NCBI GenBank assembly: GCA_033065855.1
Contig: JAVXUO010002260.1
Coordinates: 186,001-250,000 of the forward strand
Origin: Escallonia rubra
Lineage: Eukaryota > Streptophyta > Magnoliopsida > Escalloniales > Escalloniaceae
Direction: 5' to 3'
DNA: 64,000 nucleotides
Shown here in pieces: positions 1 through 12,212 of this stretch. Made by a program: the position numbers and the translations under genes. The notes beneath the pieces were generated by a model, which did not search any database, had not been told where the DNA came from, and saw only the letters and a program-made list of their open reading frames with translations. The first letter of the stretch is position 1. Each line of letters begins with the position of its first letter.

Positions 1-1000
1 CATTTCCAAACTGAAAAGACTTGTTGCCTTCTTTTGACAAAATTTTCCAGAAAAGGTGGAAGAGTTGCCAAGAATGTTCCTGGCAATGTGCAACAAGTCT
101 TTGCATCCAAAAGGTCCATGGAACTTACCAAGAGCGCACATTTAACAAGTCATTACTGATGAACTTTAATTTCAACTTGAATTTGACTTTTATATTTTGT
201 TCCCAACCTATATTGGTCAGACCAAGGGCCCACTAGGGGTCCCACTTCGCGCGAACACGTCGACACATTCGACGGTCAACTTTTCAACGCATCAAACCGG
301 TCAAAGTGTGCACGCCCAAGTCACGTGCATTTTTCGCTTCTCGCGGGACTTAGTTACCAATTATTTTACGTTAGCGTGACTCACGGTAGCACGATCACCA
401 CGCCGCAACCACCCGAACACATTTTCACCAAAAACATCGGCCGACGACGCAACCGGAGCAGCGGGGTCAAAGGGCAAAGGCCCTGGCCAACCCCATGGGG
501 TCGGCCTCGGCCTCCCCCTTGCCTATGAGATAATGTGGATTGTAGACGTATCTACATACTTTATCTTATAATAAATAACAATAAATGTAATTTTTAAAAA
601 TTTATTAATTATGAAGTATTTGAATGAAGTATGGAGCAAAGTTGATTCTCTAAATATTAAGAACTAAAAATTATTAACTTATAACACATGGACTATTAGA
701 GCGCCGATTGTACTCAAGTTGAGTTACAAAAAATAGTTAGACTGTTCATTTGACGAAAGGATTCGCGAAACTTTTTTTTCTCCTAAAAAAATAAAAAATA
801 GTAACAACAATAACCTTATTGTAGACATGTTAAACAATAATTTAAAAAAATAATATTATTATGCATTAAGATTATTAATTATATTTAGCGACCCTTGTCA
901 GCATCCTCTTGCCGAGGCTGCAACACAGTGCAGCAAAAATTTGGAAGGACAGAGTAGTAGCCACATGGGCCTCTAGGGAAGCTGTCTTCTTCTTATAACT
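1..1000. other. Left-edge spacer, no gene recognised
   Basis: No credible coding region is seen. Positions about 200-530 are distinctly GC-richer than the AT-rich stretch after 540. That sharp change suggests an old transposon remnant, but no terminal repeats or conserved protein motif could be found. Positions 560-890 are low-complexity A/T sequence. Confidence 0.5.
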
Positions 1001-1027
1001 TATAAGGCTAAAACCCTAAACCCTAAA
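966..1027 (+). promoter_or_regulatory. Site II-like and telo-box promoter motifs of the NFD6-like gene
   Basis: TGGGCC at 966-971 is a site II-type element. A doubled telo-box (AAACCCTAAACCCTAA) lies at 1011-1026, about 90 bases before the start codon at 1114. In plants this pair is common just upstream of nuclear genes for organelle and translation proteins, which fits the gene that follows. The motif match is seen directly; its activity is inferred. Confidence 0.6.
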
Positions 1028-1113
1028 AAGCCCAAATTTGCTTCACGCCCGTTTATCTCCATCTCCCGTTCATTTTCGTTCACTTCTCAGATCTTTGAAG
1101 ATAAACTGCTACA

Positions 1114-2202
1114 ATGGCTTCGAGATGCAGCAGAATGATGAACAGGGCTTCGATATCGTCCATCAAAACCGCCATCAGATCGAACATTCGGACAGCTTCA
1201 AAAACTCCCATGGACGGCTCTGCTCCAAAGTTCCCTCTGCCGTCCAGATCCACCTCATCTCCCCTTCGCCGTTTCTCTCTCTGCAGGTCCCCTCTCTCTT
1301 TCTCGCTAACTTGTTCGCTAATTGTTGTTCTTCTGATGCAAATTGTTGTAAACTTATGGATGATGATAAGAGTGCTCTGCAGTTGATTGTCTTGTGTTTC
1401 AATTTTGTCGCTAATAATACGAGAACTGTCGCAAAAAGGCACTTCAACAGTGCCCTTAAGCACGCCTTGGCTAGAAGTGGGGTGCGTCTGGAATTTGTTC
1501 CTAAGATGACTTTGAAGTGTGCTGTAATTTGTGATTTTAGGTCAGCGAATGTAAAGAATTAATAATGATATCGACGCGTACCTTGTTTGAATTACGTGTA
1601 ATTGATTCAATAAATTTGATGAAGTAAATGTATCAAGGTTGAAAGACTGAGGTGTACATTGATAATAAACTAAAATATCAGGATTGAATTGCCAATAGGC
1701 CAGATTCAGTTAGTAACATACTTAGTTATATAGAATTTCAATGAAAAACAACACCGGGGAAAGGAAGGGGGTGGGGGAATAGAAAGAGTAACTGCTTTAA
1801 GGGTTTATACAGACCTTATATCATTTGAGTTGTATAACCTTATCCCCATTCTGGTGTGGCATAATTCACTTCGTTAAATCTAAACTTGACATGCGTGGCA
1901 TCACGATAACTTCCACATTTTTACCTGATTACTTATACGTAAACATAGAGGAGAATTTTTGTAGTAGGGTAACTGTCCTAGGTATCTGGGGGGTATTATC
2001 TAGCATGTTTGGTCTCAGATTAATAATTCTAAATGGTTTCTTTGATGTTCCATGTAGATCTCCATCTGAGCTTGGATGTGTGCAGTCCTTGTTGCCTCTG
2101 CACAGCGCGGTTGCTGCAGCGAGAATGACGTCCCGCCTGAGCTCAAGGAGTTGCATAGCTCTTTCACAGGGTACACTCTGCCGTACCTCTCCTGGCCTCT
2201 AA
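1114..2202 (+). CDS. NFD6: NUCLEAR FUSION DEFECTIVE 6-like small organelle protein, two exons
   Basis: Coding exons are 1114-1286 and 2058-2202, joined within an Arg codon by a GT-AG intron of 771 bases. They give a 105-residue protein. The N-terminus is Ser/Arg-rich and lacks acidic residues (MASRCSRMMNRAS), typical of a mitochondrial or plastid targeting peptide. The second exon carries the family signature: GCVQSLLPLHSAVAAARMTS, then the LSQGTLCRTSPG tail. Length and exon structure match NFD6-like proteins, which in Arabidopsis are needed for polar nuclear fusion in the female gametophyte and are organelle-targeted. The start was chosen because it opens the targeting peptide; longer overlapping frames begin in other phases and do not splice to exon 2. 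Family members often have alternative 3' ends, so other last exons downstream are possible. The biochemical role is unknown. Confidence 0.85.
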
Positions 2203-5200
2203 TATCTGTTTTGTTAGTTGAGTGTGAGTCTGCTCCTCTTAAGAGATAGTGCTGTTACGGTTTCACTCTATTATTCTTAACTGATTTAGTGTTTGTTTAA
2301 TTTCCATCGAAGGAAATACTATGTTAATTTTATTGCTTATTCGACATTGCAGCATCTAAGGTTATAATGTCATGGACCTTATCTTTATAGTTGCAAAGAG
2401 CGCTTGATTGTGTTCAATTCCGTGCCCTTTGTAATAGGCTTTTCCTTCTTCCGCCCCATGATACCCGATGACTAGAGTCATTAGCTGCTAATTATCTGGC
2501 TTTAGACTGACCACACCAAAACTTGATGTCTTAAGAAACCGCTAAATGGGAAACCCTGTTCATAAAACTTTTGGGATAGGAGAGAGAAAAGTGTTCATAT
2601 ATCTGGTTTCCCATTTTGGTTCAAAGCAACTTAGTAAAAGGACAATGAGGGAGATGGCGTTCCTCTGCAGTCGATGCTCATCTTGAGAGTTTGTATTGAA
2701 AATATGTTTAGAGATGGGCTTATATAGATAATGTTAGCCTTAAGCGGTCATCTAGGTTAAAATTATAGTCTTGTGGCATGTCTCATATGCATCTTGTATG
2801 TTGAGAACCCAGTATAGGCATTGGCCGATCCACGTCATACCTTTTGTTTGTGTAGACAATACAGCAGTTTGGCCTATCCTATGAAAAGGGATTATTGTCA
2901 CTATTTGCGTACTAATAAGATATATGAGACACATTCATGGTTTTTTTTATCTAACCATATCTGATATGATAAGGCTAATATTATCTTTGGATGGTATAAC
3001 CACAGTTTCGCTTTAATTCATGACCTATTTTTTCGGATGTTCCTTTTTGAGTACACCATTACCAGAAAACATCATCACAGAAATCTGCAAGGCAACAAAT
3101 GTTGAGCAGGGAAAGTAGATTATCCGAGAAAACGTGGATAATTCCTTAGTTCAGAAAACGATTTGGTTGCCCTGAAGGCTGTATACTTCCTGAACAAAAG
3201 TTGGTTAATATAAAGGAAGCTAAGTAGGGGGAATGAGCGCATTGCATCACGTGTCCTAGGTCAACCCTTGAAGCTCTGTGGTGTTGATTACTTTTCGCTG
3301 TTTTGGATTTTCAGATAGGTCGGGCCAGAATAGGCGAGATTTGGCGAAGGCAAAAAATGGGTCGTCAGAAGTGTTGGAGGGTGCAGAGAGAGTCCTGTAC
3401 ATGGAGAACTTTCAAATGGGCAAAGCCATTTTGTGCTGAAAAATTGGCCTGAGGGAGGGAGGGAGGGATGGAAGACTGTTAGTTGTAGCTGTTCTTACAA
3501 GTCCTTCTAAAAAGATGTACTTGTCCGCTTTTTTAAGACATCAGGCTTTTGAAGTTGCATTTTGTTGAGTAGATTGTGGCTAAAAGAACTAGGAAAAATG
3601 TGCAGCGGAAGGGAAAAGTGGAACCCATCAGAAAACTGCATTTAAACTATTTGCTCTAGTGCCATGTTATCACATACATCTCCAAATCGTTCTGAATTGA
3701 GTGGAGATGCATAGCGGTCATTTGGTTCAATAGTAAGGCATGATGGATTTACCATGTTATCACAATTATTCTTTTAAATCGGATTTCTATTCTCAATATA
3801 CCATGCTCACTCCTATCCGCCACCGGATACCGTAGGCAATAGCCGCGACGGAGACTGACAATCGGAAACTGACGGCTGAAAATAGATGTCGGCGGCGATC
3901 CCGTTTGTTGATCCAGCAGTAGCAGAGGCATCCAAGAAGAAGAGGGGACTCGGCAAGAAGTAACTGTTGACTGCTGTTCTCAATGTGGGTTTCTTTAACC
4001 CATAACTTATTTTATTTAAGTAGCCCCACTAATTCATAGAAATAATAAGACTAAAACTCGTAAAAACTTTCCCGAACAACTCATCAATTCAATAAACTTC
4101 GACACTAATTTGGTTGGAGAGATAACATATTTTTTTTACATATATAACTTATTAAATATATGAAATTAGCCGTATCCCTGCCGCACCCGTATCTGGACCC
4201 TCACCGGAATTCATGCTTCCTAGCTTGTGGGGTTTAAACTCATATTTTCTACCTCGGTTGTCTTCTGAATAAAAGATTGGTGTTTTTTCATGTGAAGACT
4301 AACCAAATGCTCCCCCCCCCTCCTCCTCCTCCTCCTCCTTACAACAATCACAAAGAAAAAGAAAAGAATAAAAGATACGCTAAACAGAGGAATCAGCCAA
4401 AGCATCAATTGGTCACTCGAAATTCAGCTCCCACATAGAGGACAATGATCGTTAGATAAACGGTGAGAAAATTCTGGTTTATTCCTGGAGTAATTGGCAG
4501 CATCCAATACATGAATTTTATCTAAGAGACGCTTCTAGTAATAGAGCATGCAAAATGTAGATGACAGATTCTCACAATTGTTAGGTACATGTATGTATGT
4601 ACATATGCATGCATGCATGTATGTCTGTATGTATGTGTATGTTGTCTGTGGTGTATAATGTATTGTATATCCTGCATTACAGGAGCATGTACATTTTTTT
4701 AGGGTTAGTTCTGTCATCTCACGGGTGTTTAATTGGTAGGTTATCTTCTGTGCACATAATTAATGTTCTGATGTCATATACGTACGGAGAGTCTCAGTTA
4801 TGATCTTAAGTCAGCTTCTGAGACCTACTTGTAGTGATTCTTTTTTCTACGTTGGATGTCTTGTACCAATTAAACCTTATACTACTCATAACGTTCTTCC
4901 TGTGCTATTGATTTAAAACTCATTAAGCATGATGAGCATTTCTCCATGCACTAAAGTTTAGATCACTTTGGCCTTTTCATTTGAATCCCTTCCGAAAGAT
5001 GGCTGCATGCAAATGGAAGTCAAAGCAAAAATGATCAATTTTCCTGAGAAATGCCTTGACATCAGGATACTTGATTCTTTCCTCCCTTAGAACTTATCCC
5101 CTCCCATAGCTCTTTAACTTCCACTGTAGTGAGCATACTGGGGCTGTTTTCGGGGGGAAACACATCTGACTGGAATATTTGGTTCCTGCAGGCACATGAG

Positions 5201-7020
5201 TTTCCCAAAGCTTGAAAGAATTGTACTGGGATTTGACAAGACCTGCCACTTATGAACCAGTTCGACATTACCAAGTACGAAAGTTTTGTGAACGATTATC
5301 CAAATGAGGAAAAAAGAAATATTTTTGAACAATCTTAAAGGGGTTTAACTAAATATCTAGATAGATAGGGTGGCATGCACTTGCCTTCTTCTCCCCACAT
5401 TAGTTGCGTTTGTGTTACCATTATGTGTTAGATAATGAGATTGTGATCCATTTTGAGCTGGATTTTAAATTGCGTGTTAGTGACATGTTTCTTCCATACT
5501 CGTTTCACGTCTACATTACCTACCTTATTTTGTTGGTACGCATTATGGATATTCTGGTCTTATCCATCCATCTTCTAAATACAATCCAGCCTTGTGAAAT
5601 GTTTGATGCAATATACTGCACATACTAGCCTTGTGAGGTTGTATCGGGAGTCGCTAAAGATTTTAGCTATTAATTGAAACTGTAATAGATTGCACTGTCG
5701 AGTCTTGCATTATATTTTGGCCTACTTTCCTAGGGTTAAATGTGGTTTTCCTTCAGGAAAATATTAACATGATTGCTGATGGCACACCTGATTTCTATGA
5801 AAAAGAATATGAGACGCTGAATTAAATTTGAGTTGGGTCTGTTCTGGTTTCATGTGTTGCACATCAAGTGTTTTCAGTAATAATACCATTGTGACAAGAG
5901 TTCTCATTTTCCCAGATGAAATTGATGGAACGTGATACATGTGTGCTGTTTCTTAGAGGTGGGCATCATTTCAAGAATTTTACTCACTCAATGTCGCAAC
6001 ATGAATCGTTGGCTAAATACATCTATAGCCACTTGTTCCATCTCGAAACTATGGGAAAGAAGGGTGGAATGTGCTTTCTTTTGTGTGTGGGGTCAGGTTT
6101 GGGGGGGTGGGCTGGTTTATTTTTTGTTGAACATGGCAACATTGAGATATAATTACTTATCCAAAAAAAAAAAAAAATACATATGGATATAATTACTGAA
6201 ATACTTCTAAGTTCTAAAGAGAGCATTTTAATTCTTACCGGTTTCTAATGCAACTTGTTTTGTTGTTTGTTGATGTTAGAGCTGGGTTTGTCAGTTCCAA
6301 GGTGACTACGTTAGCAATACAATGCTGAAAAGAGGTGTCCCAATACAAATGGAGAGGCAAGGTTTTGAAATTCGTCCCGGCAATTTTGTGGATTATTAAG
6401 TTGTCCTTGAACCTCCTTCACAATGCAGGAAAACTGATTTTTGGCTCTCCTCCCAGTAAACGAATTCTTTTGTGGGAGTATGAAGTGCTTTTGTTTAGTA
6501 TAGTTACTACCCATAATTGGTTTGGTGTTAACACTTCCTGTTTCGGCTCCTAGAGTAGAGTTACTCTATTAGCTGTTCGAGTGGTGGCTTTTTCTACTTC
6601 CATGGTGGATGGGTTTGATTGTAGTTACTTAACCCCCTGCCCCTCAAATAAGAGCATTTTTTTGTTTCTCTTTTCCCTTCCTCGTGTTTAATCTCACTCA
6701 AAAAATGGAATCCACTTTTGTTTAGTATCTGCAAATTTTATTTCAAAGTAAGTGCACTGGGGTTCGGAGAGAATTGATATCTTCAAGGCATGTGCAATGA
6801 TTCATCAAAATTGGCAAACATTTTATCATAAGCCTTTTGCAGAAGGTTGATGCTATATCTAACCTCATCCTCCCTTATGTTGCTAGAAGTTGAACTGTTG
6901 TCATAAATATAACTGTATCTTTTGCAAAAAAAAGGTAGTAAAAAAGTGTATTAAGGGATGGGAACAACACTTCCCTTTGCAAAATGTGAGTGTCTAGAAG
7001 CTGAAAATGTAAAGTGTAAA
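2203..7020. other. Long non-coding stretch downstream of the NFD6-like gene
   Basis: No frame longer than about 90 residues and no known domain is seen on either strand. The sequence is AT-rich and may hold 3' untranslated or alternative 3' exons of the upstream gene. It contains a C-rich and TCC repeat at 4312-4339, a TGTA/TGCA microsatellite at about 4588-4640 and an A-tract near 6163-6177. A locally GC-richer island at 3810-3960 holds a short reading frame (see findings). Confidence 0.5.
4588..4640. repeat. TGTA/TGCA microsatellite
   Basis: Imperfect tetranucleotide run of TGTA, TGCA and TGTC units. It creates spurious Met/Cys/Tyr-rich reading frames on both strands. Confidence 0.8.
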
Positions 7021-7024
7021 TGAT

Positions 7025-8055
7025 GGTAGTGCTTGAATTAGTTTTTGTTTTAAGTTTTTAAAACTGGAAAAAAAAAATTATTGTTTGACAAACAATATTA
7101 GTTTTTTTTTTCTTTCAATTTTATAAACCAGTTTTCGAAACGGGTCTGTTTTTGAAAGCTTCATTTTAAAGTTTTCACTTTTTAGTTTTGGTTTATTTTT
7201 ATTTTTAGATTCACCTTTTAACTTTTGTTGGAAGTATTTTATGTTTCTTCTTCCTTTTAATTTTTATTACTAACACTTATCACCTAAGAATACCAAACCA
7301 ACAACATTACCAACTACCATATCTATTGTCCGCCCCTACTGCCACCACCAATAATCAACACCTTCGAACATCAAACTATAAACACTGCCAACCACCATAG
7401 ACACTAATCGTGGATCTGCCACCACCACTAATCAACACACCTGAACATCAAACTTGCCAACTATCATAGCCACTGACCGTCGCCACCACCATCAGTGACC
7501 AACACACACAAACAATGCCAACCATAATAGCCACTCACCAACACCACCACTGACCAATATTGGTGAATACTAAACTCTCTAACATCGGTTACCACCACGG
7601 CACCACCACTCCCTAAATCCAAATCACCATCATACTGATCACCATTTTTCTACAACAAACACCACCAAAAGATTTTATCCATCGATTAGCCCTAGTATCT
7701 TCAATTTTGGCATATATATTCCAAACCATTCACCCGATCAAACCAATGAAGTCCTAATTCACAAGCTAGTGTGTTACTATCATAGTAGCAGTCGGACGAA
7801 GGGGGTGCTTCTGGTTGTTGAACATAGGAGTTCAGAAGAAACTCAAGTATTGAAAAATGAAAAAAAAATTAAAAAGAGAAGAGAAGAAAAATAAAAAAGA
7901 AAAGAGAGGGAAAATGAAAAAACAAAACAAAACAAAAGTAAAAACCAATTATGCAAAACTGTATCGAACAACCCATCAGTTTTTGTGAAAAAGAAAACTC
8001 AAAGAAGTTTTGGTGTTCATTTTTTTGAAAACTGAAACGGGTTTTAAACACACCC
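7025..8055. mobile_element. Probable non-autonomous DNA element with CCA-rich interior
   Basis: The left flank near 7025 (GGTAGTGCTTGAATTAG, then T-rich AGTTTTTAAAACT) and the reverse complement of the right flank ending at 8055 (GGGTGTGTTTAAAACC, then CAGTTTTCAAAA) are degenerate inverted repeats of the kind seen at ends of plant DNA elements. The interior (7270-7670) is dominated by CCA/CAC triplets and imperfect repeats of an 'ATCAACAC..GAACATCAAAC' theme. No transposase frame is seen and no clean target duplication was found. Boundaries are approximate. Confidence 0.4.
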
Positions 8056-8180
8056 GATATGTTGCTGATTTTTTCTAACAGGCTTTTTCTTCATTACATG
8101 AATAGTACAAGTAAATCGGTATAAATGGGCCCTTAACGATTGCAATGAGACTTCAGTAGAGGTCTGAGTTGAACGCATTA

Positions 8181-8418
8181 GATACAGGACGCTTGAATTG
8201 CAAGTTTTGGGGTTGCCTCAGAAGGAAGGAAAGCCCTCTTCAGTGATCCACCTAAACAGTGCCAATTTCCATTTGTGAGAAAGGGATCATCTCGCCATCA
8301 ATACAGGGCGCTTACATGCAAGTTTCTGGCGTTGCCTCAGAAGGGCTAAAAGTTCCCTTCAGGTTCCACCTTAACAATGCCAACATTCATAGCTGAAATA
8401 GGGATCATCTTTCTACCT
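8181..8418. repeat. 119-bp tandem duplication over the PPR stop codon and 3' flank
   Basis: Two diverged copies start at 8181 and 8300 (period 119). Both contain ATACAGG, GTTGCCTCAGAAGG and GGGATCATCT blocks in the same order. The second copy runs into the end of the PPR coding region, so the TGA stop at 8405-8407 lies within the GGGATCATCT block shared by both copies. Confidence 0.75.
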
Positions 8419-10174
8419 CAATCCAACTGCAGCCAACTTCCTTTTTCACCCGTCTCGCTCTCATGAGCTTCCTAACTGCACCCACATCTCCCCATTTCCC
8501 ATATTGTGCATAGATGTTGGACATGCTAACATAAACAAACTCATCATCCCCCTCCAGTTCAATCACCTTTGCAGCTGCAGCCTTGGCAACTTCTATATCC
8601 CCACAAGGAACACAAGCACCAAGCAATGACTTCCAAACCATTCCACAGGACGCGAACCCTAGCTCATTTATCATTTTCTCCGCTCGCCAGACCTCCCCTT
8701 CTTGTCCCATAAGCCTAATAATAGAAGAACAGTGCTCAGCCGTTGGGTTAATCGCGTAATCCTTGGTCATCGATTCAAAGTACCAATTTGCAACCTCCAA
8801 TGGCAGTCGGTTATGCCAACATGCAGATAGAACATTAAGAAACGTGATCCCATCTGGCTGTAGACCTTTCACCATTTTCAAGTGCTCAAAGAGTTGAAGC
8901 ACCTCAGTATAATTGCCATTGTGGGCATAGCCAGAAATCATTGCATTCCAAGTGACCAAATTCTTTTCCGGCAACGACTGAAAGATTGATTCAGCTCTCT
9001 TTACCTGCCCAGTTTTGGAGTACATATCAATCAGAGCGCTTCCAACAACTACAGATGTATCCAAACCGTACTTCACCGTGTAACAATGGATCACGGTTCC
9101 CCATGTCAGAGCTGAGAGACTTGCAATACCACTTAATAGGATTGAAAATGTGAATTGATCCATTGTCACGTCACTCGAGTGCATTTTACTGAAAACATCT
9201 AGGGCTTCTCTTGCCCGACCACGGTTTACATATCCGGTTACTACCGAATTCCAGGAAGACGAATTCGGATTTGGCATTTTGGATAAAATCTCAATGGCAT
9301 CTTTTATGTTTCCAAACTGTGCAATGCCGTTTATCATTTCATTATATGAGATTGTATCAGGGTTAGGCATGTTATGCAAAAAGCTTAATGCTTGTCGAAG
9401 TCTCTGGTTTCTAGCACAAGCTGCTATAACTGAATTCCAAGTAATGGTGTCCTTATTATCCATCCCATGAAAAATCTGAATTGCGTCATCAACAGACCCA
9501 CATTTTCCATACATGTCAATCAAGCAATTGCCAACAAAAAGACTACATTCGACCCCAAGCTTCACAATCTTAGAGTGTATACATTTTCCCAATCGCATCA
9601 AACTTAGTTGACCAGAAGCAGATAAAGCACCAGTTAATGAGAAAGAATCCGACCAAATGATAGATCTTTCCAGCTGAAGAAACAAATCCAGAGCCTTACG
9701 GAACTGCCCGGAATGAACGTACCCAGAAATCAAAGAATTCCAAGAAACAACACTTGGTACATGAATTTCATCAAACAGGTCGTGGGCATAAGTTACCAAG
9801 TCGAATTTCACATAGAAATTGACCAGGGCAGTGGAGACAAAGACATTGGAACCAAACCCAGACAGTAAAACGTGGCAGTGAAGCTGTTGCCCAAAAAAGT
9901 GGTGACCCAAATTGGTGCATTCTCGGATTAGGTACACCAAAACATAGCTATCCAGTTTGTTACCAGACTTGAGGCATTGAGAGGCCCTTAACAAGGGCAA
10001 ATCAGGGTTAGACTCATCATCATGGGTGACTAATAGATTAGAGCAAGTGTGGGAGTTGAAGATATTTGTTTGGGGATATTCACTAAATGTGCTAAGATGT
10101 TTCGATGAGAGATGATATTGTTGGAGTCTCCTTGAAGATATACCCAAGGCATATAGCTTTGTTAAACATGACAT
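8405..10174 (-). CDS. PLS/E-class pentatricopeptide repeat protein
   Basis: This is one uninterrupted exon encoding 589 residues, as is usual for plant PPR genes. The N-terminus (MSCLTKLYALGISSRRL) is basic and Ser-rich, consistent with import into mitochondria or plastids. From about residue 75, P, L and S motifs follow in series, with the repeated signatures VVSWNSLISGYVHSGQF, LFVGNCLIDMYGKCGSV, DTITWNSVIAACARNQ, VVVGSALIDMYSKTGQV and NLVTWNAMISGYAHNG. The C-terminal part (about 490-589; MVWKSLLGAC, FVYVSMSNIYAQYGKW, KKEVGCSWIEV) is an E/E+ type extension, and there is no DYW deaminase domain. Such proteins bind organelle RNA and usually specify C-to-U editing sites, recruiting a deaminase in trans. 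From memory it most resembles Arabidopsis At5g47460. The RNA target cannot be read from sequence here. Confidence 0.93.
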   Translation of the reverse strand: MSCLTKLYALGISSRRLQQYHLSSKHLSTFSEYPQTNIFNSHTCSNLLVTHDDESNPDLPLLRASQCLKSGNKLDSYVLVYLIRECTNLGHHFFGQQLHCHVLLSGFGSNVFVSTALVNFYVKFDLVTYAHDLFDEIHVPSVVSWNSLISGYVHSGQFRKALDLFLQLERSIIWSDSFSLTGALSASGQLSLMRLGKCIHSKIVKLGVECSLFVGNCLIDMYGKCGSVDDAIQIFHGMDNKDTITWNSVIAACARNQRLRQALSFLHNMPNPDTISYNEMINGIAQFGNIKDAIEILSKMPNPNSSSWNSVVTGYVNRGRAREALDVFSKMHSSDVTMDQFTFSILLSGIASLSALTWGTVIHCYTVKYGLDTSVVVGSALIDMYSKTGQVKRAESIFQSLPEKNLVTWNAMISGYAHNGNYTEVLQLFEHLKMVKGLQPDGITFLNVLSACWHNRLPLEVANWYFESMTKDYAINPTAEHCSSIIRLMGQEGEVWRAEKMINELGFASCGMVWKSLLGACVPCGDIEVAKAAAAKVIELEGDDEFVYVSMSNIYAQYGKWGDVGAVRKLMRARRVKKEVGCSWIEVER

Positions 10175-11434
10175 CTAGGACAATTTCATGCAAATCCGAC
10201 TAATAAATGCCAACCAAGTATTTTACTTGGAGGGCAGATTCCATCTTTAAGAGCAATCGGATTATTTACATTTCTTCGACTGGGTTCAAGGACCGGATAC
10301 TCTGTGGGTGTTACTATCGGCCTATCCCCTCTTTTATGATCAGGAAATGACCCGCGACGAAGAACAAACTCAAAATTCAATCCAAGCTCTCATTCTACCC
10401 CCTTGGCTTAGGAAACCTCTCTACCACTAATAATTCAAACTTTGCAATTCTTAGACTGTCTCCGTCTAAAATCTAGCCTCTTCTCGACAATGATTTATGC
10501 ATGTTCAGTCACAATGAAGGAGAAATACCGTCACATCTGTTTCAACGGTATTCTTCAATAAGAACAATTTTGGTTTCGGAGTTCCCTGCTCATCTTACCC
10601 ACCTGTCCCATCCCAAGAATGGTTGATTGCGTGGTTGATGACTGGTTAGTCGGGTCCAAGTTTTCTCTCCAGCAAACCCACTCCTTTGTAATACCTTGGT
10701 GTGTATAAATGCACCCCAATCACGGCAATCAGGGTGTACGCAAAATAATCATTCATGCTCAAAGTCTTGCTAGATTAACCTGAAGTTTCGCTAACAATCC
10801 AAAGCATCAAACCCAAGTTGGTCCACATGTACTCTGAAAGAAAGGCGACAATTCTCCGCCCTTGCACGGACCCCAACTTGATACACATCCATAGTAGTGT
10901 TGTATTTGACCCTGACCGTCTTCAAATGGGAGTGAGAATCACTGCCACACAAGTGAACTGGGGGCTAAGAATGGGTTATCCCATCAAAAGTTGATCAATA
11001 TACATCTCATGCGCTGTCTAGTTTACATGCCTGCTCACGGGCACAGCTTCATGGTTTGACACGTACAATAATTCGTGCTGGGTCGCATTTTATCATTTCA
11101 CAGAGGACAGGTGCCGATGAGCTTAATCCCCTCGGTGATGCCTACTACGTATTTGACTACTGGTTGTGGATTTCATTATTGTGGCATCCTTTCTGGAGCT
11201 CTAGGCATACTACTGATGCCAAAGTGTTCGTTGAATTGGGTAGTAGTACAACAGACATAATCTTCAACCAAGATTGCTATTCTATTTTATGACGATGATG
11301 CCTACATAGAGGATCTACTAGCATTTCCCTAGCAGGTTGCACTAATGGATTCCTGACCTTTTTGTTAGCGTCAGTCACCAAGAATTTATTACGGTAGTCT
11401 AGCTTGTTTCTTACGATTTTTGCTATATAACATC
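10175..11434. other. Upstream region of the PPR gene and unassigned spacer
   Basis: The region lies 5' of the minus-strand PPR gene and so should include its promoter. Short frames at 10186-10380 and 11056-11292 have no recognisable domain. The composition is less AT-rich than the neighbouring spacer, which hints at a degraded inserted sequence, but I could not identify one. Confidence 0.4.
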
Positions 11435-11929
11435 TAGAAGTGAGAACCAAACCGTTTAAATCGATTCGAAGCGTTCAAATCGAAACAATTCAATCTGAAC
11501 CGTCCAAAGATCTTAACGGTTAGGTTTCACATTTCTCAAACCGACCTTGATTCGGTTCAGTTCGGTTCACGGTTCACATTTTTTAAACTGATTACAAACC
11601 GAACCGAACCAACCTATGATATATTAATGGGTAAATTACACTAAAACCTCCTGAGGTTTTACGTAATTACATTCCACTACCGCTATCTTTAAAAATTACA
11701 CTCCGCCCCCTGAGGTTTGTACCCGCATTACACACAACTACACACTTTTAACGGCCCATCCAACTCCGTTTGAAGATTCACTGACACACTCCTTTATGTA
11801 ATTTTCATACCCAAAATACCCCCATTTATAACATTTTATAAAAGAAAATACATATACTATTCTCCCAAAAAAAAAAAAAAGTACTCTACAAAGGGTCCAT
11901 TCCTAAACAAACCCTAAACGCCGTATAAC

Positions 11930-12160
11930 ATGGCATTGCTAGGGAAGCGGTGCCAATACAAGGTGTTGGGGCTTGGCGGCGACTGCACCGCCGACGAGAT
12001 CCGCTCCGACTACCGCCGGCTTGCCCTCCAGCGTCGCCCGGACAAGCTCGCTCAGTTCGGCGTCTCCCCCGCCGCCTTCCAGGAGCTTGCCGCTGCCTAC
12101 AAGGTCTTATGTACTGTTTGTGGCAGCTCTGATCATGGGAAGGATGTGGGCGTGCTTTAA
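11930..12160 (+). pseudogene. Truncated JJJ1-type J-domain fragment
   Basis: The frame opens with [14 protein letters not shown] and continues through [19 protein letters not shown] to [13 protein letters not shown], that is, helices I to III of a J-domain close to the JJJ1/DNAJC21 family (residues 1-60). The HPD motif needed to stimulate Hsp70 ATPase is changed to RPD, and similarity stops at KVL, where SDPRERAWYD would normally follow. The rest of the frame is unrelated. Base composition is far more GC-rich than the flanks. It is a captured, probably exon-derived fragment and is unlikely to be a working co-chaperone. Confidence 0.75.
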
Positions 12161-12212
12161 GTTTGGAAAAAGGGGATGACATCTTGACGAAGTTCCATAC
12201 CATGAACTTGAG

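Noticed and set aside
1038-1562. 174-codon plus-strand frame overlapping NFD6 exon 1
   Set aside because: It is in a different phase from the conserved MASRC start and reads through the intron; it is a shadow of the real exon.
4535-4803. Met/Cys/Tyr-rich frames on both strands
   Set aside because: Produced by the TGTA/TGCA microsatellite.
11056-11292. Possible Copia-type fragment suggested by a frame with aromatic-rich sequence
   Set aside because: No match to integrase, reverse transcriptase or RNase H motifs could be made in any frame.
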